A DNA stretch of 44,978 nt. Origin: Acidobacteria bacterium 13_1_40CM_65_14 (GTDB lineage: Bacteria > Acidobacteriota > Vicinamibacteria > Vicinamibacterales > CAVVIG01). Each line of letters begins with the position of its first letter. The first letter of the stretch is position 1. Both the position numbers and the translations under genes were made by a program. The notes below the pieces were generated by a model, which saw only the letters and a program-made list of their open reading frames with translations, had not been told where the DNA came from and did not search any database. Positions 16,050-24,339 of this stretch are shown here, in pieces. The stretch is taken from NCBI GenBank assembly GCA_001917905.1, contig MNEX01000280.1:2943-47920 (forward strand), given 5' to 3'.

Positions 16050-17813
16050 TCAGCCTTCGGTTGTCCGGCGCGCCGGTTGCGCGGCTGCGATCGCCAATCG
16101 CTCCTCGCGGTACGGATCGTTCACCGCGCGGCACTCATTGTTGAAGATCATCGTCGCGCGCTTGTCGGCCGTGAATGGATCCCACTTCGGCAGGCCCTTG
16201 TGATTCGGGTTGCCACTGCGCGCAAACGCGACCCACGCGCTGCTCATCTTCTCCGCAAGCGCGTAGCGATCCTGGCCGTCGCCGACGACCGTCTTGCAGA
16301 GATCGACGTTCTCGAACACGAATGGGATGTCCATGCAGTGCATCGCGCGCAGCCGCCCGCCGCTGACCGGTGAGTACCACTGGAAGCGGTACATGTAGAC
16401 CGGCGCCTTGCCAAGCGCCGATTTCCGCTCGGCTTCCGTGTCGGTGCCACTCCGAAACTGCGATGCGTCGGTCTCGATGATCAACGCGAGATCGAGATGG
16501 CTCGCCTTCGGCCGGCCCTTTTTGTAGATCGCGATGACTTTCTCCAGCTGCACGTCGTCAGCGCGCACTGTGCGCTTCAGACGTTCGCAGAGCGCGGCGT
16601 CATCTGCCGATGGCGTGTAATCGGTGTTGACGTTCCACGTGACTTCGGTTTCCGTCGAGCCGATGAGCAGCGGAATGTTTGCCGACAGCGTCGTCGCGGT
16701 CGGATTGAACACGTCGTGCGGCAGCGACGTGCCATCGACGACCGGCGACGCCGCAAACCCTCCTCCACCGCCGCCGCGACCACCGCGTCCCGGCTCGCCT
16801 CCCCGCGCACCGCGTCCCGCGTCCGCTCGCCCTGAGCCTGTCGCCCCTCGACCTTGCTCGGGGCGACCCTGAGGCTCTCGAAGGGTCGAAGGGCCACCAC
16901 TTCGCGGTTGCAGCGCGTCGAGCAACTGCTCCATCGGCAGCGTCTGAAGCTCCTCCACTTGATCGCGTTTCAATCCGAGGCGCGCCATGAACGCTTCGGC
17001 GCTCTGCGTCGCCGCGCTCGCCGCCATGCTCGTGACGGCCGATCCGCTTTGCGCCACGGCTTTGTGAAACAGTCCCTGCGCCGCCGGCATGCCGAGCAGC
17101 GTGCTCACTTTTCCCGCGCCGCCCGACTGACCGAAGATCGTGACGTTGCCCGCGTCACCGCCGAAGCTCGCGATGTTGTCGCGAATCCACTCGAGGCCCG
17201 CAATGATGTCGCGCATGCCGGCATTGCTCGCGTCGGTGAACTTCCCGCCGCCGAGCTCCGCGAGATACATGAAGCCGAACGCGTTCAACCGGTGCGTGAT
17301 CCCGACGACGACGACGTCGTGCTTCCGGGCGAGGTTGGCGCCGTCGTAGGCGATCATGCCGGGCGACCCGGCGGCGTAGCCGCCGCCGTGCAGCCACACC
17401 ATCACCGGACGCTTGCCGCCCCGATTGTCGTTGACGCTCGGCGTCCAGACGTTGAGATTCAAGCAGTCCTCGCCCATCGGCTCGCGCAGATTGAGCGGTC
17501 GCCATTCGGGCACGAGATTGGAATCGATGAGCGGCGAGCGGAGGCCGAGCTCGAACGCGTCGCGCACGCCGCTCCACGGCTGCGGCTTCACCGGCGGCAG
17601 GAATCGGCGCGCGCCCGCAGTCGATGCACCGTACGGCACGCCACGAAACGCGTGGATCTTCTTGTCGATCAGAAGCCCGCGAACTTTGCCCGCGGTCGTC
17701 GACACCGCGGCGCCCGGCGTGCCGGCGGCGGCTTGCGCCCACCCGTCGCGCCAGTCGAGCAACAGACCCGCCGCGGCAATCGTGCTCGTCTCGATGAACG
17801 TGCGGCGATTCAT
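16050..17813 (-). CDS. Type-B carboxylesterase (alpha/beta hydrolase), exported
   Basis: 587 aa. The N-terminus (MNRRTFIETSTIAAAGLLL) resembles a Tat-type signal, ending near AQA. Oxyanion-hole HGGG is at 142-145 and the nucleophile is Ser230 in GQSGGAGK. The acid is likely the Glu in GSTETEVTW and the histidine that in AMHCMDIPFVF, so the triad looks complete. It hydrolyses carboxylic esters; the substrate is unknown. Residues about 307-328 are encoded by a GTCGAAGGG-type REP (16829-16893) and are followed by a Gly/Arg-rich linker, an insertion between two conserved blocks. GGGGGAG lies upstream of ATG 17813. It is divergent from the second TonB receptor (75 bp). Confidence 0.9.
   Translation of the reverse strand: MNRRTFIETSTIAAAGLLLDWRDGWAQAAAGTPGAAVSTTAGKVRGLLIDKKIHAFRGVPYGASTAGARRFLPPVKPQPWSGVRDAFELGLRSPLIDSNLVPEWRPLNLREPMGEDCLNLNVWTPSVNDNRGGKRPVMVWLHGGGYAAGSPGMIAYDGANLARKHDVVVVGITHRLNAFGFMYLAELGGGKFTDASNAGMRDIIAGLEWIRDNIASFGGDAGNVTIFGQSGGAGKVSTLLGMPAAQGLFHKAVAQSGSAVTSMAASAATQSAEAFMARLGLKRDQVEELQTLPMEQLLDALQPRSGGPSTLREPQGRPEQGRGATGSGRADAGRGARGGEPGRGGRGGGGGGFAASPVVDGTSLPHDVFNPTATTLSANIPLLIGSTETEVTWNVNTDYTPSADDAALCERLKRTVRADDVQLEKVIAIYKKGRPKASHLDLALIIETDASQFRSGTDTEAERKSALGKAPVYMYRFQWYSPVSGGRLRAMHCMDIPFVFENVDLCKTVVGDGQDRYALAEKMSSAWVAFARSGNPNHKGLPKWDPFTADKRATMIFNNECRAVNDPYREERLAIAAAQPARRTTEG
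16829..16893. repeat. REP-like palindrome inside the esterase gene
   Basis: CCCTGAGCCTGTCG at the left and CGACCCTGAGGCTCTCGAAGGG at the right are arranged around CCCCTCGACC...GGGGCGA. It is related to 20354-20400 and 25842-25880. It is read in frame. Confidence 0.7.
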
Positions 17814-17888
17814 AGCTCCCCCAAATCCTTAGAACTTTTTGGCGGACTACTATATCAGTGTGACGTGTCAGGATAACATTCAGAATCC

Positions 17889-20309
17889 ATGGCGCTTCGA
17901 AGTCGCAGCATCTGGTTCATCGGTCTCCTCGCGCTCGGAGACAAGAACGCAAAGACCGCGAAGAGCGCAAAGAAAACGCCTCACCGAATCTTCTTTGCGG
18001 CCTTGGCGGCCTTGGCGTTCTTCGTGGCGTCGCCGTCGAGCGCGCAACCAGCCGGGCGCATCACTGGCCGCGTGACGGACGAAACCGGCGGCGCACTGCC
18101 GGGCGTGACGGTCGAGCTGCGCTCCGCCAGCCGTTCGCCGATCGAGACGATCACGTCAGCGGGCGGCGACTACGCGTTCGAGAACGTCCAGGCGGGGACG
18201 TATCAACTGTCGTTCACGGTGATCAACTTCGCATCGCTCACGCGGCGCGACGTGCGCGTCGAGAGCGGCGCCCTGCGCGTCGACGCGGTGCTCCATCTGT
18301 CGCTCAACGCGGAAGTGACCGTCACCGGCAAGCGCACCTTCGCCAACCTGGCTGACGTGGAGAATCCCGCGGAGAACCTGGTCGGCGTCGCCCAGTCCGC
18401 GAGTCAGGGCGCGATTACCGCGCGGCAGCTCGACGTGCGGCCGATCATGCGGCAGGGCGAAGTGCTCGAGACCGTGCCGGGCGTCATCATCACGCAGCAC
18501 AGCGGCGAGGGCAAAGCGAACCAGTACTTCCTGCGGGGCTTCAACCTCGATCACGGCAGCGACTTCGCGATGACGGTCGCCGGCACGCCGGTCAACATGC
18601 CGACGCACGCGCACAGCCAGGGTTACTCCGACATCAACTTTCTGATTCCAGAGCTCGTGGCCGGCGTGCAGTACTCCAAGGGTCCGTACTTCGCCGATCA
18701 GGGCGACTTCGCGACGGCCGGCGCGTCAAATATCAACTACGCGACGACGCTGGATCGGCCGATCGCGCATCTGGAGAAGGGGACGTACGGATTCGGCCGC
18801 GCGTTGTTCGCGGCGTCGCCGAAGCTCGGGCCCGGGCATGTGCTCGCCGCCTTCGAGTCGTCGGCGAACTCAGGTCCGTGGACCGTGCCGGATTCGTACC
18901 TCAAGCTGAACGGCGTGCTGCGCTACAGCCAGGGCAACGCGGTGAATGGATTCTCGTTGACCGCGATGGGCTATCACGGCAAATGGAACGCGTCCGAGGC
19001 GGTGCCGCTGCGCGCCGTGGACGCCGGCCTGATCGATCGCTTCGGATCGATCGATTCGACCGACGGCGGGCACACGTACCGCTACAGCCTCGGCGTCGAT
19101 TGGCAGCGCGGCAGCCCATTGTCGCTGACGAAAGTCACCGCGTACGGCCTCGCGTACGATCTAGGTCTCATCTCGAACTTCACGTTCTTCCTCGACGATC
19201 CGGTTCACGGCGATCAGAAGGAGCAGTCGGATCATCGGTTCGTGAGCGGCGTCAAAGTCGCGCATCGGCGTCTCACGAAGTGGGCGGGACGCTCGGTGCA
19301 GAACACCGCAGGCGCGCAGATTCGCAATGACGACATCTCGAATGTTGCGCTGTACGCGACCGAGAAGCGTGTCCGCGTCGAAACGCTGTCCGAAGCGTCG
19401 GTGCTCGTGACGAGCGCCGGCGTCTACGCGCAGAACGAGATCGAGTGGACGAGGTGGCTCCGGACCAACGCGGGCCTTCGCGGCGACGTCTCGCGGTACC
19501 ATGTGAACGCGCTCGAGACGTTCAACAGCGGCACGACGAGCGCCGGCCTGGTGAGCCCGAAAGGCGGCGCAACGATCGGACCGTGGAAAGGCACCGAGGT
19601 CTACGTCAACGCCGGCACCGGATTCCACAGCAACGATGCGCGCGGCACCACGATCACACGCGACGTCGACGGCAATCCGGTCGATCGCGTGACGCCGCTC
19701 GTTCGCGCGAAGGGCGCCGAAGTCGGCGTGCGCACCGTCGCGATTCCACATCTTCAAAGCACGGTGTCGCTGTGGACGCTGCGCCTGGCGTCCGAGCTCG
19801 TGTACAACGGCGATGCCGGTGCGACCGAGCCGGGACCGGCGAGCGAGCGGCACGGCGTCGAGTGGGCGAACTACTACAGCCCGAGACGCTGGCTCGTCCT
19901 CGACGGCGACATCTCCTGGTCGCGCGCGTACTTCGCCGGCGCGGCGGCCGCGAATCGCTACGTGCCCGAAGCGGTCGGCACCGTGGTGTCGGCCGGCGCC
20001 AGCGTGGACACCTTTCATCGGACGTTCGGCAGCCTGCGCCTTCGGTACTTCGGTCCGCGCACGCTCGTCGACGACGGCTCGGTGCAATCGAAGGCGACCA
20101 AGCTCGTGAACCTCGAGGGCGGCTACCAGATGAAGAAAAACGTCCGCGCGGTGTTCGAAGTGTTCAATCTCTTCGATGACGCGGTCAGCGACATCGACTA
20201 CTACTTCGCGTCGCGCCTGCCGGGTGAGCCGCCTGGCGGCGTGAACGACATTCACTCGCATCCGGCGGTGCCGCGCACCCTGCGCCTGGGTCTCATCTTG
20301 AGCTTCTGA
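17889..20309 (+). CDS. TonB-dependent receptor with carboxypeptidase-regulatory-like domain; repeat-split signal peptide
   Basis: 806 aa. The N-terminus MALRSRSIWFIGLLALG is followed by a repeat-encoded stretch (NAKTAKSAKK, then FFAALAALAFF) and then VASPSSAQ, a natural cleavage site. Removing the repeat leaves an ordinary 25-residue signal peptide, so the element appears to have inserted in frame while still providing an n-region and hydrophobic core. Next come a carboxypeptidase-regulatory-like fold (ITGRVTDETGGALPGVTVEL), a plug (VPGVIITQHSGEGKANQYFLRGFNLDHG) and a barrel ending LILSF. The plug has THAHSQGYSDINFLIPELV. Ligand unknown. The following lipoprotein gene starts at the last base of this gene's stop codon. 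Confidence 0.92.
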   Translation: MALRSRSIWFIGLLALGDKNAKTAKSAKKTPHRIFFAALAALAFFVASPSSAQPAGRITGRVTDETGGALPGVTVELRSASRSPIETITSAGGDYAFENVQAGTYQLSFTVINFASLTRRDVRVESGALRVDAVLHLSLNAEVTVTGKRTFANLADVENPAENLVGVAQSASQGAITARQLDVRPIMRQGEVLETVPGVIITQHSGEGKANQYFLRGFNLDHGSDFAMTVAGTPVNMPTHAHSQGYSDINFLIPELVAGVQYSKGPYFADQGDFATAGASNINYATTLDRPIAHLEKGTYGFGRALFAASPKLGPGHVLAAFESSANSGPWTVPDSYLKLNGVLRYSQGNAVNGFSLTAMGYHGKWNASEAVPLRAVDAGLIDRFGSIDSTDGGHTYRYSLGVDWQRGSPLSLTKVTAYGLAYDLGLISNFTFFLDDPVHGDQKEQSDHRFVSGVKVAHRRLTKWAGRSVQNTAGAQIRNDDISNVALYATEKRVRVETLSEASVLVTSAGVYAQNEIEWTRWLRTNAGLRGDVSRYHVNALETFNSGTTSAGLVSPKGGATIGPWKGTEVYVNAGTGFHSNDARGTTITRDVDGNPVDRVTPLVRAKGAEVGVRTVAIPHLQSTVSLWTLRLASELVYNGDAGATEPGPASERHGVEWANYYSPRRWLVLDGDISWSRAYFAGAAAANRYVPEAVGTVVSAGASVDTFHRTFGSLRLRYFGPRTLVDDGSVQSKATKLVNLEGGYQMKKNVRAVFEVFNLFDDAVSDIDYYFASRLPGEPPGGVNDIHSHPAVPRTLRLGLILSF
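17943..18022. repeat. Tandem-arm palindrome inside a signal-peptide coding region
   Basis: 31-bp arms (17943-17973 and 17992-18022), 26 of 31 positions complementary, 18-nt loop. The left arm reads AAGAACGCAAAGACCGCGAA and onward. The left arm encodes the Lys/Ala-rich stretch and the right arm the Ala/Leu/Phe-rich stretch of the TonB receptor N-terminus. Confidence 0.88.
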
Positions 20310-21534
20310 TGCAACCACACATTCGCCACGAAACCACGAAAGCACCCAAGCATGGTTCGACAGGCTCACCACAAGCGCTTGCCCTGAGCTTGTCGAAGGG
20401 TGATTTCGTGTTTTCGTGGTTGCCTGTGTGCGTCGTCGCGGTTGCGACCGCGGCGTTCGCGTGCTCGAAACAGCGGCCGCCGAACGTAAACGCCCCGCTT
20501 CGCATCGAGCCGATGACCCTCGGCGCCGTGGAGCCTAGCCTCGCGCCGCAGCTGACCGTCACCGCGGATCGCGCGCTCGTCAGCTGGATCGAAACGCAGG
20601 GTCGCACGTCGCGCTTGAAGTTTGCGGAGCGTACGCCGTCGGGATGGTCCGAGCCGCGCACGGCGGCGTCGGGCGACGACTTGTTCACCAGTTGGGCCGA
20701 CGTGCCGTCGGTCTTCAGGCTCGACGCCGGCACGCTGGTCGCGCAGTGGCTCCAGACGACCGACGCGGCGATTGACGCGTACGACGTGCGGCTCGCGTTC
20801 TCGAAGGACCAGGGGCGGACGTGGAGCGCGCCGACGAGTCCGCATCACGACGGCACCAAGACGCAGCATGGCTTCGCGTCGCTGTTTCCGGCGCCGGGCC
20901 GTGGGTTCGGGATCGTGTGGCTGGACGGTCGCGCGATAGAGACGAACGCGGAGAAGGGCAACGACAACATGAGCGTGCGCGCCGCGACATTCGATCGCGA
21001 CGGCAAAGAGCTGGGCGAAGCGCTCGTCGACGAGCGCGCGTGCGACTGCTGTCCCACGGCCGTGGCGATGACGGCGGCGGGTCCGATCGCCGCGTTTCGC
21101 GATCGGAGTCCAGACGAGGTGCGCGACATCTCAGTGGCGCGCCGCGTCAACGGTCAGTGGACGCGTCCGACGACGGTGCACGCCGATGTCAGGGCCGCGC
21201 GTTCGCGGCGTTTTCGAGCGATGCGGGCGCGACGTTCGCCGCGCCGATTCGGCTCGACGATGCCGGGTCGCTCGGCCGTGTCGGGATCGCGCTCGTGGAC
21301 GATGAGTCAGCGGTCGCGTCGTGGATCGAGTTCGCCAATCAGCGCGCGCAGCTCCGCATCCGCCGGATTGATCGGTCCGGCGCGCGCGGCGCGGCGCAGA
21401 CCGTCGCCGGCGTCGGCGCCGAGCGGACCAGCGGCTATCCGCGCCTCGCCCGTCGAGGCGATGAGCTGCTCCTGGCCTGGACCGAAACCAGCGACGGCCG
21501 CTCGAAAGTGCAAACCGCAGTTGCCCACTGGTAA
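20309..21534 (+). pseudogene. Exported sialidase-like (beta-propeller) lipoprotein gene, disrupted by internal deletion and frameshift
   Basis: The first frame (from ATG 20309) encodes a repeat-derived n-region, a hydrophobic core and the lipobox AFAC. A beta-propeller-like protein follows (LVSWIETQG, RLAFSKDQGRTWSAP, GFASLFPAP, ACDCCPTAVAMTAAGPIAAFRDRS, ISVARRVNGQW). At about 21190 this frame loses family character, and another frame takes over with AFAAFSSDAGATFAAPIRLDDAGSLGRVGIALVDD through LLLAWTETSDG to the stop at 21534. The join lacks the segment expected between VHAD and the next FSSDAG motif, so bases are missing as well as the phase. It is probably inactive, unless this is an assembly error. 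It follows the TonB receptor directly. Confidence 0.7.
20326..20419. repeat. Palindrome with a REP nested in its loop, inside a CDS
   Basis: The outer arms CCACGAAACCACGAAAGCACC (20326-20346) and 20399-20419 pair at 19 of 21 positions. The loop contains a GTTCGACAGGCTCA...TGAGCTTGTCGAAGGG element. Together they encode residues about 6-37 of the lipoprotein. Confidence 0.8.
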
Positions 21535-21558
21535 CACCGTATACACAGCCTGACCTGA

Positions 21559-21674
21559 AGTCTGACCGTCAGTCTGACCGCGAGTCTGACCGTCAGTCTG
21601 ACCGTCAGTCTGACCGTGAGTCTGACTGTCAGTCTGACCGTCAGTCGGACCGCGAGTTTGACCGTCAGTCTGAC
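21559..21674. repeat. 12-bp tandem repeat array upstream of a cytochrome gene
   Basis: Nine full units and one partial unit of AGTCTGACCGTC with a few substitutions. Each junction makes the palindrome CTGAC-C-GTCAG. The array ends directly against TTATAAT (21675-21681) and 30 bp before the cytochrome ATG. Confidence 0.85.
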
Positions 21675-21675
21675 T

Positions 21676-21681
21676 TATAAT
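21676..21681 (+). promoter_or_regulatory. Possible -10 element
   Basis: TATAAT lies immediately after the 12-bp tandem array and 22 bp before ATG 21704. No well-spaced -35 is visible: TTGACC at 21658 is only 12 bp away. If this is a promoter it may need an activator bound at the array. Confidence 0.4.
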
Positions 21682-21703
21682 CACCGGCTGAAAGGCAGGG
21701 TCT

Positions 21704-23101
21704 ATGAGGCGTGTTGCCGGCTTCGCGGTCGCAGTCATTGCCCTCGCCCCATCGGGAGTCTTCGCGGCGCCACCGGCGCCAACCTTCACCAAAGACGTCG
21801 CGCCCATCCTCTATAACAGCTGCGTCGGCTGCCATCGACCGGGCGAGATCGCGCCAATGTCGCTCATCTCGTATGACGACGTGCGGCCGTGGGCGAAATC
21901 GATTCGCCTGAAGGTCGCGAGCCGTGAGATGCCGCCCTGGGGCGCCGACCCGCGCTTCGGCAAATTCAAGGACGATCGCAGTCTCAGCGCCGACGAGATC
22001 GAAACGATCGCTCGCTGGGTCGACGCGGGCGCACCCAAGGGCCGTGACGCCGATTTGCCAAGCGTCCCGACGTTCGCGACCGGCTGGTCGCACGGTCAGC
22101 CCGACGTCATCATCGAGATGCCGGTGGACTTTCAGATTCCGGCGGAAGGTGAAGTGCCGGTCATCGATTTCTTCACGCGCTCGCCGTTCACCGAAGACGT
22201 GTACGTGAAAGGACTGGAAGTGCGGCCCGGCACGTCGGCCGTCGTGCACCACGCGGGCCTCTACGTCATCGACAAGCTGCCCGACGGCGCGAAGCTGGTG
22301 AACGGCCAGATCGTCAACGCCGACGGCAAGCCCATGGGACGCAATCAGGTCGCGCGCGCGAACGGCGGATCGGCCACGGAAGAAATCCAGAAGCTGCTCT
22401 CGTACGTGCCGGGACGCGGCTACGAAGAGTACCAGGGTGACGCCGGTCAGCTGATCAAGGCAGGGTCGTACATCGACTTCTACATGCACTATCAGCCGAC
22501 CGGGACGCCGCAGAAGGATCGGACGAAGCTCGGTCTCTATCTGGCGAAGAAGGGACAGGACATCGGTCACCAGATTTATCACAGCTTCAGCGCCGCCGGC
22601 CCGACCGCGTACATCGTCGAAGGCAAGGAGTACGCGCCGAGGTGGCGCGCCGATCAGACGAGAGACGAAGGCGGCGTCAACCTCCCGAACATTCCGCCGT
22701 ATGCGGAAAACTGGAAGGTCGTCAGCGTCCACACCATCCGCGAGCCGATCACGCTCTACGGCCTCACGCCCCATCTGCACCTGCGCGGCAAGAGCATGAA
22801 GTACACGCTCACGTGGCCCGACGGCGGCGAGGAAGTGCTGCTCGACGTGCCGAAGTACGATTTCAACTGGCAGGTCTACTACGAGCTCGAGTCGCCGAAG
22901 AGGATTCCCGCCGGCAGCAAGGTGACGGTCGTGACGCTGTTCGACAACTCGCCGAAGAACAGGTACAACCCGGCGCCGGAGAAGGAAGTGTTCTGGTCCG
23001 AGCAGAGCTGGGACGAGATGTACGCGCCGCAGGCGAGACTCACGGTCGACAGCCGGACGCTGAAGACAACCGCGACGGCCACGCCGCAGCAGAAACACTA
23101 A
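21704..23101 (+). CDS. Secreted cytochrome c - PHM-like (ascorbate-dependent copper monooxygenase fold) fusion
   Basis: 465 aa with a signal peptide (about residues 1-22). A class I cytochrome c domain follows with C40-V-G-C43-H44 and a candidate axial Met76 (REMPPWG). The second part resembles the copper type II ascorbate-dependent monooxygenase fold: VVHHAGLYV (His182-His183), YMHYQPTG and PHLHLRGKSM are candidate copper ligands. Such fusions are common in acidobacteria and their substrates are not established. It is preceded by the 12-bp repeat array and followed, 3 bp later, by a small secreted protein. Its paralogue at 24362-25804 is convergent. Confidence 0.85.
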   Translation: MRRVAGFAVAVIALAPSGVFAAPPAPTFTKDVAPILYNSCVGCHRPGEIAPMSLISYDDVRPWAKSIRLKVASREMPPWGADPRFGKFKDDRSLSADEIETIARWVDAGAPKGRDADLPSVPTFATGWSHGQPDVIIEMPVDFQIPAEGEVPVIDFFTRSPFTEDVYVKGLEVRPGTSAVVHHAGLYVIDKLPDGAKLVNGQIVNADGKPMGRNQVARANGGSATEEIQKLLSYVPGRGYEEYQGDAGQLIKAGSYIDFYMHYQPTGTPQKDRTKLGLYLAKKGQDIGHQIYHSFSAAGPTAYIVEGKEYAPRWRADQTRDEGGVNLPNIPPYAENWKVVSVHTIREPITLYGLTPHLHLRGKSMKYTLTWPDGGEEVLLDVPKYDFNWQVYYELESPKRIPAGSKVTVVTLFDNSPKNRYNPAPEKEVFWSEQSWDEMYAPQARLTVDSRTLKTTATATPQQKH

Positions 23102-23104
23102 CCA

Positions 23105-23461
23105 ATGATGAAGACCATCGTCGTCGCCGCGCTCGCGCTGCTGTTCTACGTCACGTCGACGGCGCACGCGGACGACACCGTGCGGATGATCGGCTGGGTC
23201 AGCGACGGCCACTGCACGATTGACCACATGAAAGAAGGCGGAGCCGCGTGCGTCCGCAAGTGCATCGCCGGCGCGACACACGTCAATCCCGACTGGAAGC
23301 CCGGCGGCATGGTGCTCGTCACCGAGGACAAGAAGGTCTGGAAGGTCGACAACGCCGACGCGCTGTGGGGACTCGAGAGCCGGCGCGTCGAAATCACCGC
23401 GACGCGAAACGACAAAGTCGGCTCGGTCAAGGTGATGAAGGTTCTCTCACCGAAGAAGTAG
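23105..23461 (+). CDS. Small secreted cysteine-containing protein
   Basis: 118 aa with a clear signal peptide (VVAALALLFYVTSTAHA). The mature part begins DDTVRMIGWVSDGHCTIDHM and has two further cysteines (CVRKC), then a compact beta-rich domain (VLVTEDKKVWKVDNADAL). It resembles small periplasmic DUF5818-like proteins of acidobacteria. The role is unknown. It starts 3 bp after the cytochrome fusion gene, so the two are probably co-expressed. Confidence 0.75.
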   Translation: MMKTIVVAALALLFYVTSTAHADDTVRMIGWVSDGHCTIDHMKEGGAACVRKCIAGATHVNPDWKPGGMVLVTEDKKVWKVDNADALWGLESRRVEITATRNDKVGSVKVMKVLSPKK

Positions 23462-23467
23462 CGTCAC

Positions 23468-23755
23468 CTACCGGTTCACCGACCCGTACACGCGCTGACG
23501 GCCTGCGGCGTCGAACGCGATGACGTCGTAGGGCTCGACACGGCTGCCGCTTTCCATTCCAGGCGATCCGATCGGCATGCCGGGCACCGCGATGCCCGAC
23601 ACCGCAGGCTTCTCGGCCAACAGCCGGCGTACGACGTCGATCGGCACGTGTCCCTCGACGCGGTAGCTGCCGACGACACTCGTGTGACACGAGCGGAGAT
23701 TGGCGGGGATGCCATTCCGCCGTTTCATCGCGCCGATCTGCGGTCCACGAGTCAA
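23468..23755 (-). pseudogene. DUF411 metal-related protein, N-terminally truncated
   Basis: The readable part, KRRNGIPANLRSCHTSVVG, EGHVPIDVVRRLLAEKP and GIAVPGMPIGSPGME, is the C-terminal two thirds of the DUF411 family, which is often linked to copper resistance. The family normally begins with a thioredoxin-like segment carrying a TCGCC motif. Here that part is absent: upstream in-frame sequence has no similarity, and the only start near the homology is TTG 23755. The 3' end converges on the secreted-protein gene. It is probably a remnant, although expression of a short form cannot be excluded. Confidence 0.65.
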
Positions 23756-23775
23756 ATCCGCGATACCATCCGCGC

Positions 23776-24249
23776 ATGTCGAATGTCGTCTACACGTCGA
23801 AGGTCCACATCGAACGCGTCAAAGGACCGCTGCGCATCGCGCGGCTGCCGGGTGAGTCGCAGCCCGTCGTCTTCAGCGTCCACGGCGCGATTGCAGAGCA
23901 CTACAAAGTCGATCCCGTCGCGCTGACTGAGTCGCACGCCGCGACGCTCGACTACGTCGTCGCCGCCACCGCCGGTTGAATGCTCGGCACCTTTGGGGGC
24001 GCGCTGGAGGCGCGCAAGATCGACGCGAGCGGCGGAAAGCTGACGGCGGACGTCACCGGCGAGGTCGAATCCGAGGAGGGCGTGCTGGTCATCCGCAGGA
24101 TCCACGTCGCGATGCGGCTCACCGCGTCAGAAGACGTGCGGGAGACCGTCGAGCGCGTGCACGGGATGTACGCCATGCGGTGCCCGCTCTATCGGACGCT
24201 CCACAACGCGATCGCTCTCTCATCGTCCTACGAATTGACGACCGGCTGA
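23776..24249 (+). CDS. OsmC-family peroxidase-like protein with in-frame TGA at the catalytic cysteine (candidate selenoprotein)
   Basis: The frame from ATG 23776 gives 67 residues ending ATLDYVVAATAG, then TGA (23977-23979), then, still in the same frame, MLGTFGGALEARKID through CPLYRTLHNAI to a stop at 24247-24249; 157 aa if read through. OsmC proteins reduce organic hydroperoxides with two cysteines. The first sits in the Gly-Cys just before the x3-T-F helix, exactly where the TGA is; the second is Cys136 here, in CPLYRTL. Conservation continues unbroken after the TGA, which argues against decay. A GCGCGC/GCGCGC hairpin with loop TGGAG follows (23999-24015). Alternatives are a Cys-to-stop mutation or a sequencing error. 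Confidence 0.72.
23999..24015 (+). promoter_or_regulatory. Candidate bacterial SECIS hairpin
   Basis: A perfect 6-bp stem GCGCGC (23999-24004 with 24010-24015) and a 5-nt loop TGGAG with G at its second position. The loop begins 25 nt after the TGA, within the spacing described for bacterial SECIS elements. The GC-only stem could arise by chance in this genome. Confidence 0.45.
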
Positions 24250-24339
24250 TGCCGAAGCGTCACGCGGAGGCGGAGGGCGGACGCGACGAACGCGCTTGCG
24301 TGAGACGCTCGCTTGATCGATGGGGACCGTCGAGCGGAC

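Noticed and set aside
21559-21674. CRISPR array.
   Set aside because: Units are 12 bp without spacers, and no cas genes are present.
21307-21807. A minus-strand frame with Gln-Thr-Asp-Gly repeats over the 12-bp array.
   Set aside because: It only reflects the 12-bp tandem repeat (a multiple of three) and overlaps a real signal peptide gene on the other strand.
23980-24249. The second half of the OsmC gene as a separate gene starting at ATG 23980.
   Set aside because: The ATG directly follows the TGA, the two parts together make exactly one OsmC domain, and neither half alone would fold; a split gene without ribosome binding site is less likely than readthrough or decay.
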